DNA of 64,000 nt from Noviherbaspirillum soli (GCF_015352955.1 NZ_JACYOX010000004.1:62001-126000), one strand, 5' to 3'. Positions 54,694 to 64,000 are shown, counted from the stretch's first letter. Translations and numbers: made by a program. Notes: generated by a model from the sequence alone, not told the origin.

Positions 54694-56717
54694 CGCACTA
54701 CCACCATTCGAAACATGCCTGCCTCCATATGATATAAAAGGTGACAGTGAAACGCCCATTGCCCCGGTGCGTCTGCTGTTACGCGAAAACTTATTTGCTT
54801 ACCTGGCTGTGCGTTCACAGTGTGTTTGCGAACCTGGAATTGACCCTCTTCGTTCTCAATATCACTGAACATTCCATGAAGATGAATCGGGTGGTTCATC
54901 ATCGAATCGTTAATTAACGTAATACGCAGGCGTTCTCCATAATTGAAATACACCGGCTCCGCCTCCGAAAACTTCTTGCCGTCAAATCCCCAGATAAACC
55001 GTTTCATATTTCCGGTCAATCGCAACGTAATTTCCCTACTAGGTGGTCGTTTATCTATCACCCCGCCTACAGTTCGAAGGTCTGCGTACGTCAAAACTCG
55101 GCGGCCGTTATCACGCAACCTTGGTCCCGGATCGCTAAGCGATTTTGAGGGAGTCATCGCACGTGAATCCACCGAGGGGCCAGTTGGGAGCGCGGACGAC
55201 ATATCATGATCCTTCATACCCTGCATGCTTTGAGAGCCGCTCTTCATGGCGGACATATCATGGCCTTGCATGCCCGCTTGAGGGGTACGAGCGCCTTCCT
55301 TCATGGAAGACATGTCATGGCCCTTCATTGAGGACATATCGCGACCTTCCATGCCTGCTTGAGGGGTTTGCGTGCTTCCTTTCATGGAAGACATGTCATG
55401 GTCCTTCATCGCAGACATATCATGGACCTGCATGCCAGCTTGAGAGGTTTGCGCGCTTCCGTTCATGGAGGACATGTCGTGTCCTTGCATGCTGTCCTGA
55501 GCGGCTTTGGGTTGGCTATTCATAGAAGACATATTATGGCCAGCCATTCCTTCCATCCCGGCCATGTCGCCCATACCCATATCCACCATGGAAAGCCACG
55601 TTTTCGGATCCATTTCCGGGACCGGTGCGCTCATTCCCATTCGGGGTGCCAATGTTGCTCGCGCAAAGCCAGAGCGATCAATCGACTGAGCAAATATCGT
55701 ATACGCACGAGAGTCTGGCATCTTCACTAGTACGTCGTACGTCTCTGCTACAGAGATGCGAAATTCATCCACGTCAACCGGCTCGACATCTTGTCCGTCT
55801 GCAGATACCACGGTCATCTTCAGTCCGGGAATTCGCACGTCAAAGATTGTTGTCGCTGCGCCGTTGATGATGCGTAATCGGATGGCTTGTCCTGGTTCTG
55901 CCAGCGCTGTCCAATTGGCGTTGGGTGGCATGCCGTTGGCGAGATAAGTGAACGTTGCACCAGATACATCTCCGAGGTCTGTCGGATTCATGCGCATCTG
56001 GTTCCACATTTTCCACTTCTGCGTCGCTTGGGAAAAACCCATGGTTGACACATCTCTGAAGAAGTCTCCAGCGGTCGGCATTTGGTAATTGAAAAAGTCC
56101 GATTCCTGTTTAAGTCGCCGGAATACCCACTCTGGATTTTGATCTGTCCAGTCGTTGAGCATCAAAACATAATCCCGGTCAGAGCGAATTGGATCGCTAC
56201 CTGCGGGATCAATAATAATTCCGCCGAACAAACCCGTTTGTTCCTGAAATTTGCTGTGACTGTGATACCAATACGTACCACTTTGCTGAACCTTGAAGCG
56301 ATAAACGAACGTTTCACCTGGCTCGATGCCAGGAAAACTGATGCCGGGAACGCCATCCATATCAAACGGTAAAAGAAGACCATGCCAGTGGATGGACGTT
56401 GGCTCATCCATACGGTTGGTCACCTTGATGGTTACCGATGTTCCTTCCTTCATTCGCAGCGTCGGCCCCGGAAAAAGTCCATTGACCGTCGTTGCGGTTC
56501 GCTCTTTTCCGGTGAAGTTCACCGGAGTATTAGCAATGGTTAAATCGAAACTAGTCCCTTCGAGAATACTTTGCTGATTGGGTGCAGCGTATGCGGCATT
56601 CGGCAGGCTCCAAGCGCCCAATGCGGCCATTACACCCCCTGAAGCTATTCCCTGAACAAACCGGCGACGACGAAAATTGACATCTTTGTCGGCACTTGGC
56701 TTTCCTGATCTGTACAC
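54690..56717 (-). CDS. copA: Multicopper oxidase CopA (PcoA-type)
   Basis: Seen: 675 residues from a GTG at 56717 with GGGGGA upstream. A TTG start at 56789 is possible but has no ribosome site. Twin-arginine signal with FRRRRFVQGIASGG. Copper sites: HWHGLLLPFD, WYHSHSKFQEQ, HPIHLHGMF and HCHLLYHMEAGM, which hold the type 1-3 ligands. A Met-rich insert (about residues 390-520) carries eight copies of a heptad like GHDMSSM. Family knowledge: CopA oxidises periplasmic Cu(I) and stores copper. No CopR- or CueR-type site was found in the 187 bases upstream. Confidence 0.9.
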   Translation of the reverse strand: MYRSGKPSADKDVNFRRRRFVQGIASGGVMAALGAWSLPNAAYAAPNQQSILEGTSFDLTIANTPVNFTGKERTATTVNGLFPGPTLRMKEGTSVTIKVTNRMDEPTSIHWHGLLLPFDMDGVPGISFPGIEPGETFVYRFKVQQSGTYWYHSHSKFQEQTGLFGGIIIDPAGSDPIRSDRDYVLMLNDWTDQNPEWVFRRLKQESDFFNYQMPTAGDFFRDVSTMGFSQATQKWKMWNQMRMNPTDLGDVSGATFTYLANGMPPNANWTALAEPGQAIRLRIINGAATTIFDVRIPGLKMTVVSADGQDVEPVDVDEFRISVAETYDVLVKMPDSRAYTIFAQSIDRSGFARATLAPRMGMSAPVPEMDPKTWLSMVDMGMGDMAGMEGMAGHNMSSMNSQPKAAQDSMQGHDMSSMNGSAQTSQAGMQVHDMSAMKDHDMSSMKGSTQTPQAGMEGRDMSSMKGHDMSSMKEGARTPQAGMQGHDMSAMKSGSQSMQGMKDHDMSSALPTGPSVDSRAMTPSKSLSDPGPRLRDNGRRVLTYADLRTVGGVIDKRPPSREITLRLTGNMKRFIWGFDGKKFSEAEPVYFNYGERLRITLINDSMMNHPIHLHGMFSDIENEEGQFQVRKHTVNAQPGKQISFRVTADAPGQWAFHCHLLYHMEAGMFRMVVVR

Positions 56718-56904
56718 ATATCCCCCAATAGCGAATCCGGTCGAAACGACGTCTATGCCTTTGAAATTTAACCATGCAACTTGCTTCAAAAAGATAGCAG
56801 AGGAGAATTAAAATGGTGGCGTATCGCTTGTATAATGCCGGCAAGTCTTTGAGCAGACGCAAAAATCTGATTTAAAAAGCGGCGATTTTGAGGGAAATTC
56901 AAGA

Positions 56905-58179
56905 ATGAAACATTGGAGTCTTATACAGGCTTGGAAGGCAGACATCGGCGGTACATATCAATCCTGGTTTCTGTGGGAAGAACGTTTAAAAAACTTTCGC
57001 TCTATTCGCCGAGGCCTCCAGGCGGTTGTACAAGAGATTCGAGAAGACAAATTTGGGAACGCATATCGAGACTCTTCCCTTGAAACAGTTGTTCATTCCA
57101 TTGCAGAGCAAAGACAGATATTCAAGGGTGCGGATCACGCTTTTCTTTGGAAGCCAAAGCTTCGTATTCCAGATATTTATGAAGACCGCGCAAATCAAGT
57201 TGCATTCGGTAGATTTTTAGATGTTTGCCTTTGCTGTCAAAGCGAAGAGGAAATTGTCGCTGCGATTCGTGAAATAGACGGCAAAAAAATTAAAGGCCTT
57301 GGGCCGGCAAGCGCGAACCTGCTTTATTTTCTTCATCCTACAGTTGTGCCGCCGACGAACACCGCAATTATCAAAGGCTATAACTTGCTGACGGGTGCGA
57401 ACGTCAAACTCGGCAAATGGGATGAGTATCTGGCAATGCGGCAGGGCACGCGCACTTTGAACGATACGTATCGGCAACTATTGTCAAACGACTACGGTGC
57501 ACTCGCCGGCCTTTTGTTTGACATCGGAAACGGTCGATATGGGGTGACTGCAAACGCAGATGGGCGGCTTGACTGGGAAAGCGACTTGGCAGCAATAAGA
57601 GCTGAGAATGCCGCAAGCCAAAAGGCGCTCGCTTTGGCTCGTGAAAATGACCATACCCACACCGAGATTCAGGGATGGTTAAGGGACTTAGGGATGAATC
57701 TTGGCTATGACGTCTGGATTGCTAACAACGACAAAGGCAGGACCTATCAGGGTGAGCGCCTCGGGCAGGGCTGTCTGGCCGAGTTGCCGTTGGCATTGCA
57801 ACAGAACCAGGGTGCCAGTCTCATTTCGTTGATAGATGTTATTTGGCTCTCTAAAGGAGAAGGCAAGATCGCAGCCGCCTTTGAGGTTGAGCACAGCACC
57901 AGTATCTATTCAGGTATTGTTCGGATGCTCGATTTAGCGCTCGGCTTCCCAGAACATGGAAATGCTTCATTCTTCCTGGTTGCTCCTGACGCCAGAGAGA
58001 AAGATGTTCGCGCTCAGTTCGCTAGGCCCGCGTTTTCACGGGTCGCCGATCTCGATGTACGGTATCTTGGTTACGATAATCTCAAATCCAATAGAGAAGC
58101 AATCGGTCGATTTGGGAGCGGTTTAAAGGGTGTGATTGCAATCTCATCCGCACTTGATTCGCATAGGGTCGCAGCGTAA
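56905..58179 (+). CDS. Unknown protein with HhH-like motif and PD-(D/E)XK-like nuclease core
   Basis: Seen: 424 residues, no export signal. At about 129-160 a helix-hairpin-helix-like stretch IKGLGPASANLLYFLHP recalls DNA glycosylases. At about 311-330 IDVIWLSKGEGKIAAAFEVEHST matches the Asp...Glu-x-Glu core of a restriction-type nuclease. I know similar proteins only as hypothetical or type II-restriction-like. No methyltransferase lies nearby. Role unknown; a DNA-targeting defence or repair function is inference. It diverges from copA and has its own short upstream region. Confidence 0.6.
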   Translation: MKHWSLIQAWKADIGGTYQSWFLWEERLKNFRSIRRGLQAVVQEIREDKFGNAYRDSSLETVVHSIAEQRQIFKGADHAFLWKPKLRIPDIYEDRANQVAFGRFLDVCLCCQSEEEIVAAIREIDGKKIKGLGPASANLLYFLHPTVVPPTNTAIIKGYNLLTGANVKLGKWDEYLAMRQGTRTLNDTYRQLLSNDYGALAGLLFDIGNGRYGVTANADGRLDWESDLAAIRAENAASQKALALARENDHTHTEIQGWLRDLGMNLGYDVWIANNDKGRTYQGERLGQGCLAELPLALQQNQGASLISLIDVIWLSKGEGKIAAAFEVEHSTSIYSGIVRMLDLALGFPEHGNASFFLVAPDAREKDVRAQFARPAFSRVADLDVRYLGYDNLKSNREAIGRFGSGLKGVIAISSALDSHRVAA

Positions 58180-58549
58180 ATAGATCGTTCATGCCATATT
58201 GAGTTTAAAAATCTGCACAAGGATTTGATACAAATGTCGCTGTTTGGTGTTTTGGTGTTGTGTCAAAAAATTCTGTGAAAAATTCATATATGGCAATATT
58301 TGTTAATTTTTTAACTAGAGCAAAAATAATCGGTGATTGCGTTAATGTCTTGCGCAGTTAGAATGGTGGTGTTAAATAAAAAATTGGCATTTTTAAAAAT
58401 CATTTGATACTCTTCGATCTGGCTTTCATAGGGATGCTTAATAAAGTATGGACCGATAAATAGGCGAGGCTATTCGGGAAGTAAAGACGGGGCAATTGGA
58501 TTGGCTGGCGCATTGTGAGACACTGCTTTATAAGACGCGGAATACAATT
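58180..58549. other. Intergenic region
   Basis: AT-rich, 370 bases. I see no gene, terminator with a T-run or known operator. Confidence 0.4.
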
Positions 58550-58984
58550 TCACTCATTTTCCTTTCCCAGGATTTCGGCGACCCTTATTACTTCGTCAAG
58601 TTTTCTGCGTTTAATGGCTTGTAGAGGAGATTCACCTCCAAGAAGTGGTTCTTTTTGCGTAAAAAACAAATAGACACCCCAAGCGCTGTAGGATTTTAGT
58701 TTTTTGATAACATCAGGAACGTAAGGCATAACATCTGAATCAAATTGCCAACTTGGATAACGGTATGCTGTCGTATCTGCAGCTAAGCCAAGTAACTGTC
58801 CTGCGTTCTTACGTCGATAGATTGTCTGCTTCGTGACCCCGAGCAGTTTTGCCGCTTCTTCAGTGGTGAGCATCTCACGACCTGACCAAAGCTGCTGCAC
58901 AAGTAGGTTCCCTTGACGAATGGCCTCGTCGTAGCCGCCACCAAGAGGGCGGTTGCAAGGATCGAGCAGTGAATGCGTGGACAT
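58550..58984 (-). CDS. HTH protein, antitoxin-like (MbcA/ParS-type)
   Basis: Seen: 144 residues from the ATG at 58984 with TGGAG upstream; the frame extends to 58999. Helix-turn-helix EEAAKLLGVTKQTIYRRKNAG (about residues 42-62), as in excisionase/MerR-like binders. C-terminal part GGESPLQAIKRRKLDEVIRVAEIL resembles the antitoxin end of Xre/MbcA/ParS proteins that partner RES-type toxins. No toxin gene is adjacent, so it is either orphan or a regulator of another kind. Confidence 0.65.
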   Translation of the reverse strand: MSTHSLLDPCNRPLGGGYDEAIRQGNLLVQQLWSGREMLTTEEAAKLLGVTKQTIYRRKNAGQLLGLAADTTAYRYPSWQFDSDVMPYVPDVIKKLKSYSAWGVYLFFTQKEPLLGGESPLQAIKRRKLDEVIRVAEILGKENE

Positions 58985-59107
58985 AGTTAGCTCCATCAAG
59001 GCGTTTCGAGCGCTTGATCAACTCAATAGTAACCCCTGTCCCGTCAGGCGTGTACATGGACATGAATCGTACTTTGCAGCAACACTACAGAGGCGTTTTC
59101 ATTACCA

Positions 59108-61798
59108 CTAGACGACGCGGTTCCTGAGACGTAATGCGTTCCCGATGACCGACACCGAACTGAGTGCCATGGCAGCGCTAGCGATCATCGGACTCAGCAG
59201 TATCCCAAACCACGGATACAAAATCCCGGCTGCAACCGGTACGCCGAGGAAGTTGTAAACAAAGGCAAAAAACAGGTTTTGCCGAATGTTTTTCATGGTG
59301 TCCTGGCTGAGCAGCCTCGCGTTCGCAATACCGCGCAGGTCACCCTTCACAAGCACAATTCTGGCACTGTTCATAGCCACATCGGTGCCAGTGCCCATTG
59401 CAATGCCTACGTTCGCTTGGGCCAGTGCAGGTGCATCATTCACGCCGTCGCCAGCCATTGCAACAATTCGTCCCTCCTGCTGCAGAGCTTTCAAATAGTT
59501 CAGTTTGTCTTCTGGCAACACATCGGCTTTAAAATCATCCAACCCAAGCTGTTTGGCAACAGCGGCTGCGGTGGTCGCATTGTCACCAGTGAGGACAACG
59601 ATTCGCAACCCAGCATGATGTAGTCGCTCAATCGCTTCGCGTGTTGTCGCCTTGATGGGATCTGCAACACTTACAAGTCCGGCAAGCTGGCCGTCAACCC
59701 CCAGAAACACTACCGTCTGCGCTAATTCCCTCAGTTGCTGAACTTGCGTGTCGACTGGACCCACATCGATTCCCTCGGCCGCCATCATTTTGGCATTGCC
59801 AAGAAGAACGCGTCGTCCGTCGATTTTGCCCTGTACCCCTTTGCCCGTAACGGACTCAAATTGTTCCACCGCCTTGATAGTGGTGGCCAACTGTTTTGCG
59901 TGGAGCACGATTGCTACCGCCAGAGGATGTTCACTCAATGCATCCAAACTTGCCGCATAACTCAATACTTCTGTTTCATTGAAATTAGCGGTTGGCATAA
60001 CTTTTTGAACCTTTGGTTTGCCCTCGGTGAGCGTACCAGTCTTGTCAACTACCAAGGTGTCAACCTTCTCCATAAGCTCAAGCGCTTCTGCATCTTTGAT
60101 CAAAACGCCTTCCGTCGCCCCTCTGCCGACACCAACCATGATAGAAATAGGGGTCGCCAATCCAAGAGCGCAGGGGCACGCAATGATCAATACGGAAACA
60201 GCAGCAACCAAACCATGGGCGAGTGCCGGCGATGGACCGTAGACAGCCCACACAATGAACGCGACTACGGCGATCGCAATTACGGCCGGTACAAACCATC
60301 CAGAAACCTGGTCAGCGAGCTTCTGTATAGGGGCTCGGGATCGGCCTGCCTCGTTGACCATCTGAATAATGCGAGAAAGCAATGTGTCCGAGCCTATCTT
60401 TTGCGCTTTCATGAGGAACGTGCCAGTCTGATTGACCGTGCCGGCCGTCACCTTGTCCCTAGGTCGCTTCTCAACTGGCACTGGTTCACCGCTGATCATG
60501 GACTCATCGACGTTGGAATGGCCGTCAGTGATCTCACCGTCTACCGGAATTTTTCCACCAGGTTTCACCCGCAGAATGTCTCCCAATATCACTTTGTCGA
60601 GATGGATATCTTCTTCTGTCCCATCCGGCCTGACGCGAAGTGCCGTGTTGGGAGCCAGTTCCAGTAGCGACTTGACTGCACTGTTGGTCCTTGACCTTGC
60701 GCGCAGTTCAAGAACTTGGCCCATCAAAACCAAGGTGACAATAACGGCGGCTGCCTCGAAGTAAAGCGGAACCACGCCGTGCATCTTGAATGCTTCGGGA
60801 AGCGCGGCAGGAAACAAAAGTGCGAAGACACTGAATGCGAACGCAGCGCCGGTACCCAAGGCGATCAAGCTGAACATGTTGAGATTCCATGTTTTGAAAG
60901 ATGCCCAGCCCCGAACAAAAAAAGGCCATCCACCCCATAGCACCACCGGCGTTGCAAGTATGGCCTGTAGCCAGTTATAGCGGTCGACGCCAATACGTCC
61001 AGGCACGTTTGCTCCTGGAATAAATTCGCTCATCGTTACGAGAAGCAGCGGCACGGTCAGAGCAAGGCTGATCCAAAACCGCCTGGTCATATCCTCCAGT
61101 TCGGTCGTGTCCTCTTCAGCCGTTGCATCCATTGGTTCCAGCGCCATGCCGCATATAGGGCAGGTACCAGGACCGACCTGCTGAATCTGGGGATGCATTG
61201 GACAGGTATAGAGCACCTTGCGAACATCAGGACGACGCTCAGCGGAAACGGCAACGGTCTTATTAGCGAGATATTGTGCCGGATTCGCTCGGAATTTTTC
61301 CATGCACCGTTCACTACAGAAATAGTAATGTTCAGATTCATGGTCGACCATTCTTGTTGGGTTCGCAGCCACCTTCATCCCACAAACAGGGTCGGTATGT
61401 GGCTTCTCTATTGTGTTCGAATGCACAACGTTATGGTCATGCCCCTTGTGCGCGGCTGCTCCAGGTTTGCCTTCAACATAAGCAGCAGGACTCGATTGAA
61501 ACCGGGACAAACAACGGGCGCTACAAAAGTAATAAGTTTGCCCTTGATAATCTGCTTGTTTTTCGGGTGAGGGAACAACGGGCATTCCACATACGGGATC
61601 TTTCGCCATCACTGACGTACTCGGACTAGCTGACTGTGCCTCCGAATGGTGGGAATAACTAGTGCTAGAAGCTGGATTTGCCGATGGGGGAGCGTGGTCC
61701 GTATGTCCGATTCCCTTTTCTACCGAGGAGGGGCTGCGAAGGACTCGATCATCATTCAAGCTCTCTTGGTCTCGAACGTTTTTCTTCGGCTCGTCCAT
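59108..61798 (-). CDS. copF: Cu(I)-type P1B ATPase with YHS domains
   Basis: Seen: 896 residues. The N-terminus lacks MTCASC domains. Instead two YHS-type metal domains carry DPVCGMPV and DPVCGMKV, each followed by YYFCSxRC. A heavy-metal-binding segment YTCPMHPQI...[12 protein letters not shown] (about 198-225) follows. Then come TGES-type SGEP (actuator loop; the usual TGE is replaced by SGE), [30 protein letters not shown] and the Cu+-type end FVYN, MALSS. Family knowledge: this layout is the CopF/SilP-like type in copper and silver clusters. Role: Cu/Ag export. Confidence 0.9.
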   Translation of the reverse strand: MDEPKKNVRDQESLNDDRVLRSPSSVEKGIGHTDHAPPSANPASSTSYSHHSEAQSASPSTSVMAKDPVCGMPVVPSPEKQADYQGQTYYFCSARCLSRFQSSPAAYVEGKPGAAAHKGHDHNVVHSNTIEKPHTDPVCGMKVAANPTRMVDHESEHYYFCSERCMEKFRANPAQYLANKTVAVSAERRPDVRKVLYTCPMHPQIQQVGPGTCPICGMALEPMDATAEEDTTELEDMTRRFWISLALTVPLLLVTMSEFIPGANVPGRIGVDRYNWLQAILATPVVLWGGWPFFVRGWASFKTWNLNMFSLIALGTGAAFAFSVFALLFPAALPEAFKMHGVVPLYFEAAAVIVTLVLMGQVLELRARSRTNSAVKSLLELAPNTALRVRPDGTEEDIHLDKVILGDILRVKPGGKIPVDGEITDGHSNVDESMISGEPVPVEKRPRDKVTAGTVNQTGTFLMKAQKIGSDTLLSRIIQMVNEAGRSRAPIQKLADQVSGWFVPAVIAIAVVAFIVWAVYGPSPALAHGLVAAVSVLIIACPCALGLATPISIMVGVGRGATEGVLIKDAEALELMEKVDTLVVDKTGTLTEGKPKVQKVMPTANFNETEVLSYAASLDALSEHPLAVAIVLHAKQLATTIKAVEQFESVTGKGVQGKIDGRRVLLGNAKMMAAEGIDVGPVDTQVQQLRELAQTVVFLGVDGQLAGLVSVADPIKATTREAIERLHHAGLRIVVLTGDNATTAAAVAKQLGLDDFKADVLPEDKLNYLKALQQEGRIVAMAGDGVNDAPALAQANVGIAMGTGTDVAMNSARIVLVKGDLRGIANARLLSQDTMKNIRQNLFFAFVYNFLGVPVAAGILYPWFGILLSPMIASAAMALSSVSVIGNALRLRNRVV

Positions 61799-61873
61799 AA
61801 TCGGTTCCTTTACGTTGCTTTGTTCAGTTGACCTTGCCTAATTGTTATTCTCGCGGGTTTCTCAGGGTTAGTT

Positions 61874-61929
61874 CATTACAAATTTGTAATGTGAACGTTA
61901 ATGGTCCGTCATTCGCAAAGATTTATACT
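61874..61929 (+). promoter_or_regulatory. CopR/CusR-type operator and promoter of the right-hand Cus-like operon
   Basis: Perfect palindrome CATTACAAATTTGTAATG at 61874-61891 (ATTAC-N6-GTAAT). A TATACT -10 element at 61924-61929, 33 bases from the core, faces the plus-strand genes. The mirrored position toward the YHS ATPase has no -10 (reads GCCTAA), so only the plus strand fits the rule. Confidence 0.8.
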
Positions 61930-62004
61930 AGGAAAAATTGAAAAAGCAATGCAACTTGCTTCATTACGGAAATTAACCGGGAAAGCTGATTTATACTAAG
62001 CAAC

Positions 62005-62460
62005 ATGACTCGATTCCTCAAATACGCATTAGTGTGGTTCATCGCGCTGGCACTGCCTGTCCAAGGCTTTGCTGCGGCGACCATGCTTTGCTGCGGGTCG
62101 AATCAAATGATGTCTGCCCTTAATCAAACGCATCATTCGAATGCACGGGTCGCCGAAGCATTCGACATTGGGGCGGATCATGAGGACGTGAAAGTGCAGT
62201 CCACAGCCCTTCATCATGACAGTGTCACTGGTGGCACGGGCGAAGAAATGGGGCATTCTCTTGGTGCGAAGGCAGACAAAAAAGCCAAGTGCAGCCAGTG
62301 TGCAGCTTCATGTTTTGGTATGGCAGTAGTACCAGAGCCCTTGAATGAAATGCCAACGCTTGAGCCGGCAGGGCTGACAGTTGGTTCGTTCTATCCATCT
62401 CAGTTCACTGGCCATATACCCGGCACGCCCCAACGACCGCCGTTGTTCTCCCTCCTTTAA
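62005..62460 (+). CDS. Exported Cys/His-rich protein (CzcI/CopL-like)
   Basis: Seen: 151 residues with a signal peptide (about 1-25, ending FAAA). MLCCGSNQMM and a mid His-rich part (HHSN, HHDS, GHSL) precede KCSQCAASC. Family knowledge: short periplasmic Cys/His proteins lead many metal efflux operons. First gene behind the CopR-type promoter. Assignment by composition only. Confidence 0.7.
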   Translation: MTRFLKYALVWFIALALPVQGFAAATMLCCGSNQMMSALNQTHHSNARVAEAFDIGADHEDVKVQSTALHHDSVTGGTGEEMGHSLGAKADKKAKCSQCAASCFGMAVVPEPLNEMPTLEPAGLTVGSFYPSQFTGHIPGTPQRPPLFSLL

Positions 62461-62576
62461 GTCCAGCGTCCACGCTGGTCCTTGCAGCGCAATTGCGCCG
62501 CTGGTTTCACTTGATGTAACGCTCGCTTATCCGTTCGGATCTTGCCAGCTTAATTAATACGATTTCTGGAGTCATT

Positions 62577-63008
62577 ATGTTTTCAACTCGCGTTATGAGT
62601 TGCGCAGCTTTTGCGTGGCTGGCCGCCGTGTCGTTTTCTGCCTTTGCTCAGGTCGGGAAAAGTGATCTGCCTATTACACAAGTAACAGCTACGTCTGTTC
62701 AGTACCAATCGGTGTTTTCGGATTACAGGGGCTATCAGGATCCCGAACTGACTTCATGGAAGAAAGCCAACGAACAAGTTGCAGAGACGTCAGAACATGC
62801 TGGCCACGATATGTCGAGCATGCCAGGCCACGACATGAGCACGATGAAAAAAGAGGAGCCGACAGCGACCACGCCAACGGCTGCGGCGTCGAGCAAAGTA
62901 GGCAGCGCAATGCGCAGCATGAGCGGGATGAAGCACGGTGATATGAAGGGAATGAATCACGGTGACATGGAAGGCATGCACAACATGCAAGGGAAGGAAA
63001 AACAATGA
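62577..63008 (+). CDS. Exported Met/His-rich protein
   Basis: Seen: 143 residues with a signal peptide (about 1-24, ending AFAQ). A conserved part SVQYQSVFSDYRGYQDPELTSW is followed by repeated GHDMSSM-like motifs and a Met/His-rich end. The heptad GHDMSSM is the same as in the insert of CopA at 54690-56717. Role: periplasmic copper binding (inference). Its stop overlaps the next gene start (ATGA at 63005-63008). Confidence 0.8.
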   Translation: MFSTRVMSCAAFAWLAAVSFSAFAQVGKSDLPITQVTATSVQYQSVFSDYRGYQDPELTSWKKANEQVAETSEHAGHDMSSMPGHDMSTMKKEEPTATTPTAAASSKVGSAMRSMSGMKHGDMKGMNHGDMEGMHNMQGKEKQ

Positions 63009-64000
63009 AAATATTTAGTAAGAGCGTAAGGCCGATCGCATTGGCAGTATCCGTAGTGTTCCTTGGAGGTTGTGCTTCATTTTCTCAAGACGGCGGTTTC
63101 TCGAAGGTCAGCACATTGACCAAGGAGCGGATCGGGAAAGAGGTCCAGCGACCAAACCCGAATTCGCCGGAAGGCGCTGTCGATAGCACTATAAGGCCTC
63201 TCCTTGCTAAGCAACTGACCGTTGATAATGCTGTAACTATTGCACTCTTAAATAACAAAAATTTGCAAGCAGCATATGCTGACCTTGGTATTGCAGAAGC
63301 TGACTTGGTACAAGCAGGACGGTTACCGAATCCAGCCTTTTCATTCGGTCGATTGAAGCGTGGCGACGAAATAGAAATTGAACGCCGCCTCATGGTGCCC
63401 GTAGTTAGTCTTCTAACGATGCCCATAGCGACACGTATTGAGCGGCGGCGCTTCGAGCAGGCACAACTGCGAGCAGCCGGAGACGCGCTTCAAGTAGCTG
63501 ATGACACTAGGAGGGCCTATTTCTCCGCCATAGCGGCGCAGGAGACCGTCAAGTATATGCAGCAGGTAAAACTGTCTGCAGAGGCAAGTGTGGATCTGGC
63601 ACGGAAGATGGCCGAAGTCGGGAATTGGAGCAGGCTCGATTTGGCCAGGGAGCAGGCGTTTTACGCTGATGTCACGACTGCCCTTGCCCGCGCAACACAG
63701 ACGCATGTAATTGAACGCGAGAAGCTTACACGCCTGATGGGCCTGACCGGACCGCAAGCCGTTTTTCAGCTTCCTGATCGGCTGCCGGCCCTGCCTAAAG
63801 AGGTGAAGAGCGGAGTAGATATAGAAGCACAAGCGCTCCAGAACCGACTTGATGTGCTGATGGCTCGGCGGGAGCTTAGTGGCTTGGCAGATTCTCTGGG
63901 CCTTACCAAGGCAACAAGGTTCGTCAACGTACTTGATGTCGGTTACCTGCGTAACTCCTTTAACGACGGCGGGCCGCGAGAAACCGGTTACGAAATCGAA
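63005..64000 (+). CDS. cusC: Outer membrane lipoprotein of TolC family, partial
   Basis: Seen: a 332-codon open part running off the right edge. The lipobox LGGCAS puts the lipidated Cys at about residue 23. The TolC-type coiled-coil repeat follows (for example LTVDNAVTIALLNNKNLQAAY). The lipid anchor distinguishes it from the CusC-like protein at 7547. Its gene begins in the ATGA overlap with the Met/His-rich gene. It presumably precedes cusB- and cusA-like genes outside the window. Role: outer membrane channel for Cu/Ag efflux. The symbol is by family and context. Confidence 0.88.
   Translation, partial: MKIFSKSVRPIALAVSVVFLGGCASFSQDGGFSKVSTLTKERIGKEVQRPNPNSPEGAVDSTIRPLLAKQLTVDNAVTIALLNNKNLQAAYADLGIAEADLVQAGRLPNPAFSFGRLKRGDEIEIERRLMVPVVSLLTMPIATRIERRRFEQAQLRAAGDALQVADDTRRAYFSAIAAQETVKYMQQVKLSAEASVDLARKMAEVGNWSRLDLAREQAFYADVTTALARATQTHVIEREKLTRLMGLTGPQAVFQLPDRLPALPKEVKSGVDIEAQALQNRLDVLMARRELSGLADSLGLTKATRFVNVLDVGYLRNSFNDGGPRETGYEIE

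Noticed and set aside
56813-56875. 20-codon frame with a good ribosome site between copA and the HhH-nuclease gene
   Set aside because: Too short and without any hydrophobic or regulatory feature; it may be a leader peptide but nothing supports it.
61836-61891. Use of the 61874 palindrome to drive the YHS ATPase on the minus strand
   Set aside because: At the expected position (61836-61841) the minus strand reads TTAGGC, not a -10 hexamer, so the geometry that holds for the other four promoters fails here.

Overview
The window is a 64-kb stretch of a Gram-negative, probably betaproteobacterial (Burkholderiales, Oxalobacteraceae-like) genome. This is inferred from two DUF4148 proteins, the Czc/Cus/Cop gene types, and betaproteobacterial-style MerR-family and CopR-type promoters. 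No rRNA, tRNA or housekeeping gene is visible, so the exact taxon is uncertain. Nearly everything is metal resistance, mainly copper/silver, with zinc/cobalt/cadmium/lead and a decayed mercury module.

Layout, left to right. (1) 0.4-2.2 kb: a DUF305 protein, a Cys-rich copper-storage-like protein and a Met-rich CusF-like protein. (2) 2.3-9.4 kb, minus strand: a Cu/Ag RND efflux operon (small periplasmic protein, cusC, cusB with a fused CusF domain, cusA, two small metal-binding proteins) behind a CopR/CusR-type operator. (3) 9.5-16 kb: two paralogous DUF4148 genes with near-identical CopR-type promoters, a CusF-like protein, an orphan AAA ATPase, a DUF411 protein, a membrane protein and a second DUF305 protein. 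(4) 16.9-25.3 kb: czcI-czcC-czcB-czcA-czcD, a second Csp-like protein and a 30-residue lipoprotein. (5) 25.4-28.4 kb: a Zn/Cd/Pb P-type ATPase with a divergent CadR/PbrR regulator. (6) 28.5-28.9 kb: an unknown gene behind a LexA-type box. (7) 29.1-30.7 kb: merR/merT/merP plus a small Cys-rich gene, with only the N-terminus of a reductase left. (8) 31.8-36.2 kb: an HTH protein, then a Cu(I) ATPase with CueR. (9) 37-44 kb: an ATP-grasp/DUF4865 pair, a MerR-thioredoxin-CcdA operon, and a cluster of GIY-YIG, SEC-C and unknown proteins. (10) 44.2-48.6 kb: copCD, then copZ-ferredoxin-cusR-cusS from a CueR-type promoter. (11) 48.7-53.2 kb: two exported proteins and a TonB-dependent receptor. (12) 53.4-56.7 kb: copA (multicopper oxidase) and copB. 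(13) 56.9-59 kb: a HhH-plus-nuclease protein and an HTH protein. (14) 59.1-64 kb: a YHS-type Cu ATPase, and a second Cus-like operon (periplasmic proteins, outer membrane factor) running off the right edge.

How the parts fit. CueR-type sites (ACCTTCC-N7-GGAAGGT) precede the Cu(I) ATPase and the copZ-ferredoxin-cusRS operon. The CusRS pair is the likely reader of four sites of form ATTAC-N6-GTAAT (one with GTTAC). Each of these lies 33 nt from a TATACT-like -10 element, upstream of the cus operon, both DUF4148 genes and the right-hand Cus-like operon. This suggests a two-tier copper response: a cytoplasmic sensor inducing the periplasmic two-component system, which then switches on periplasmic efflux. 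The non-metal genes (LexA-box gene, HhH-nuclease, GIY-YIG cluster, orphan AAA ATPase, HTH protein) are typical accessory-region cargo and hold the least explained biology.
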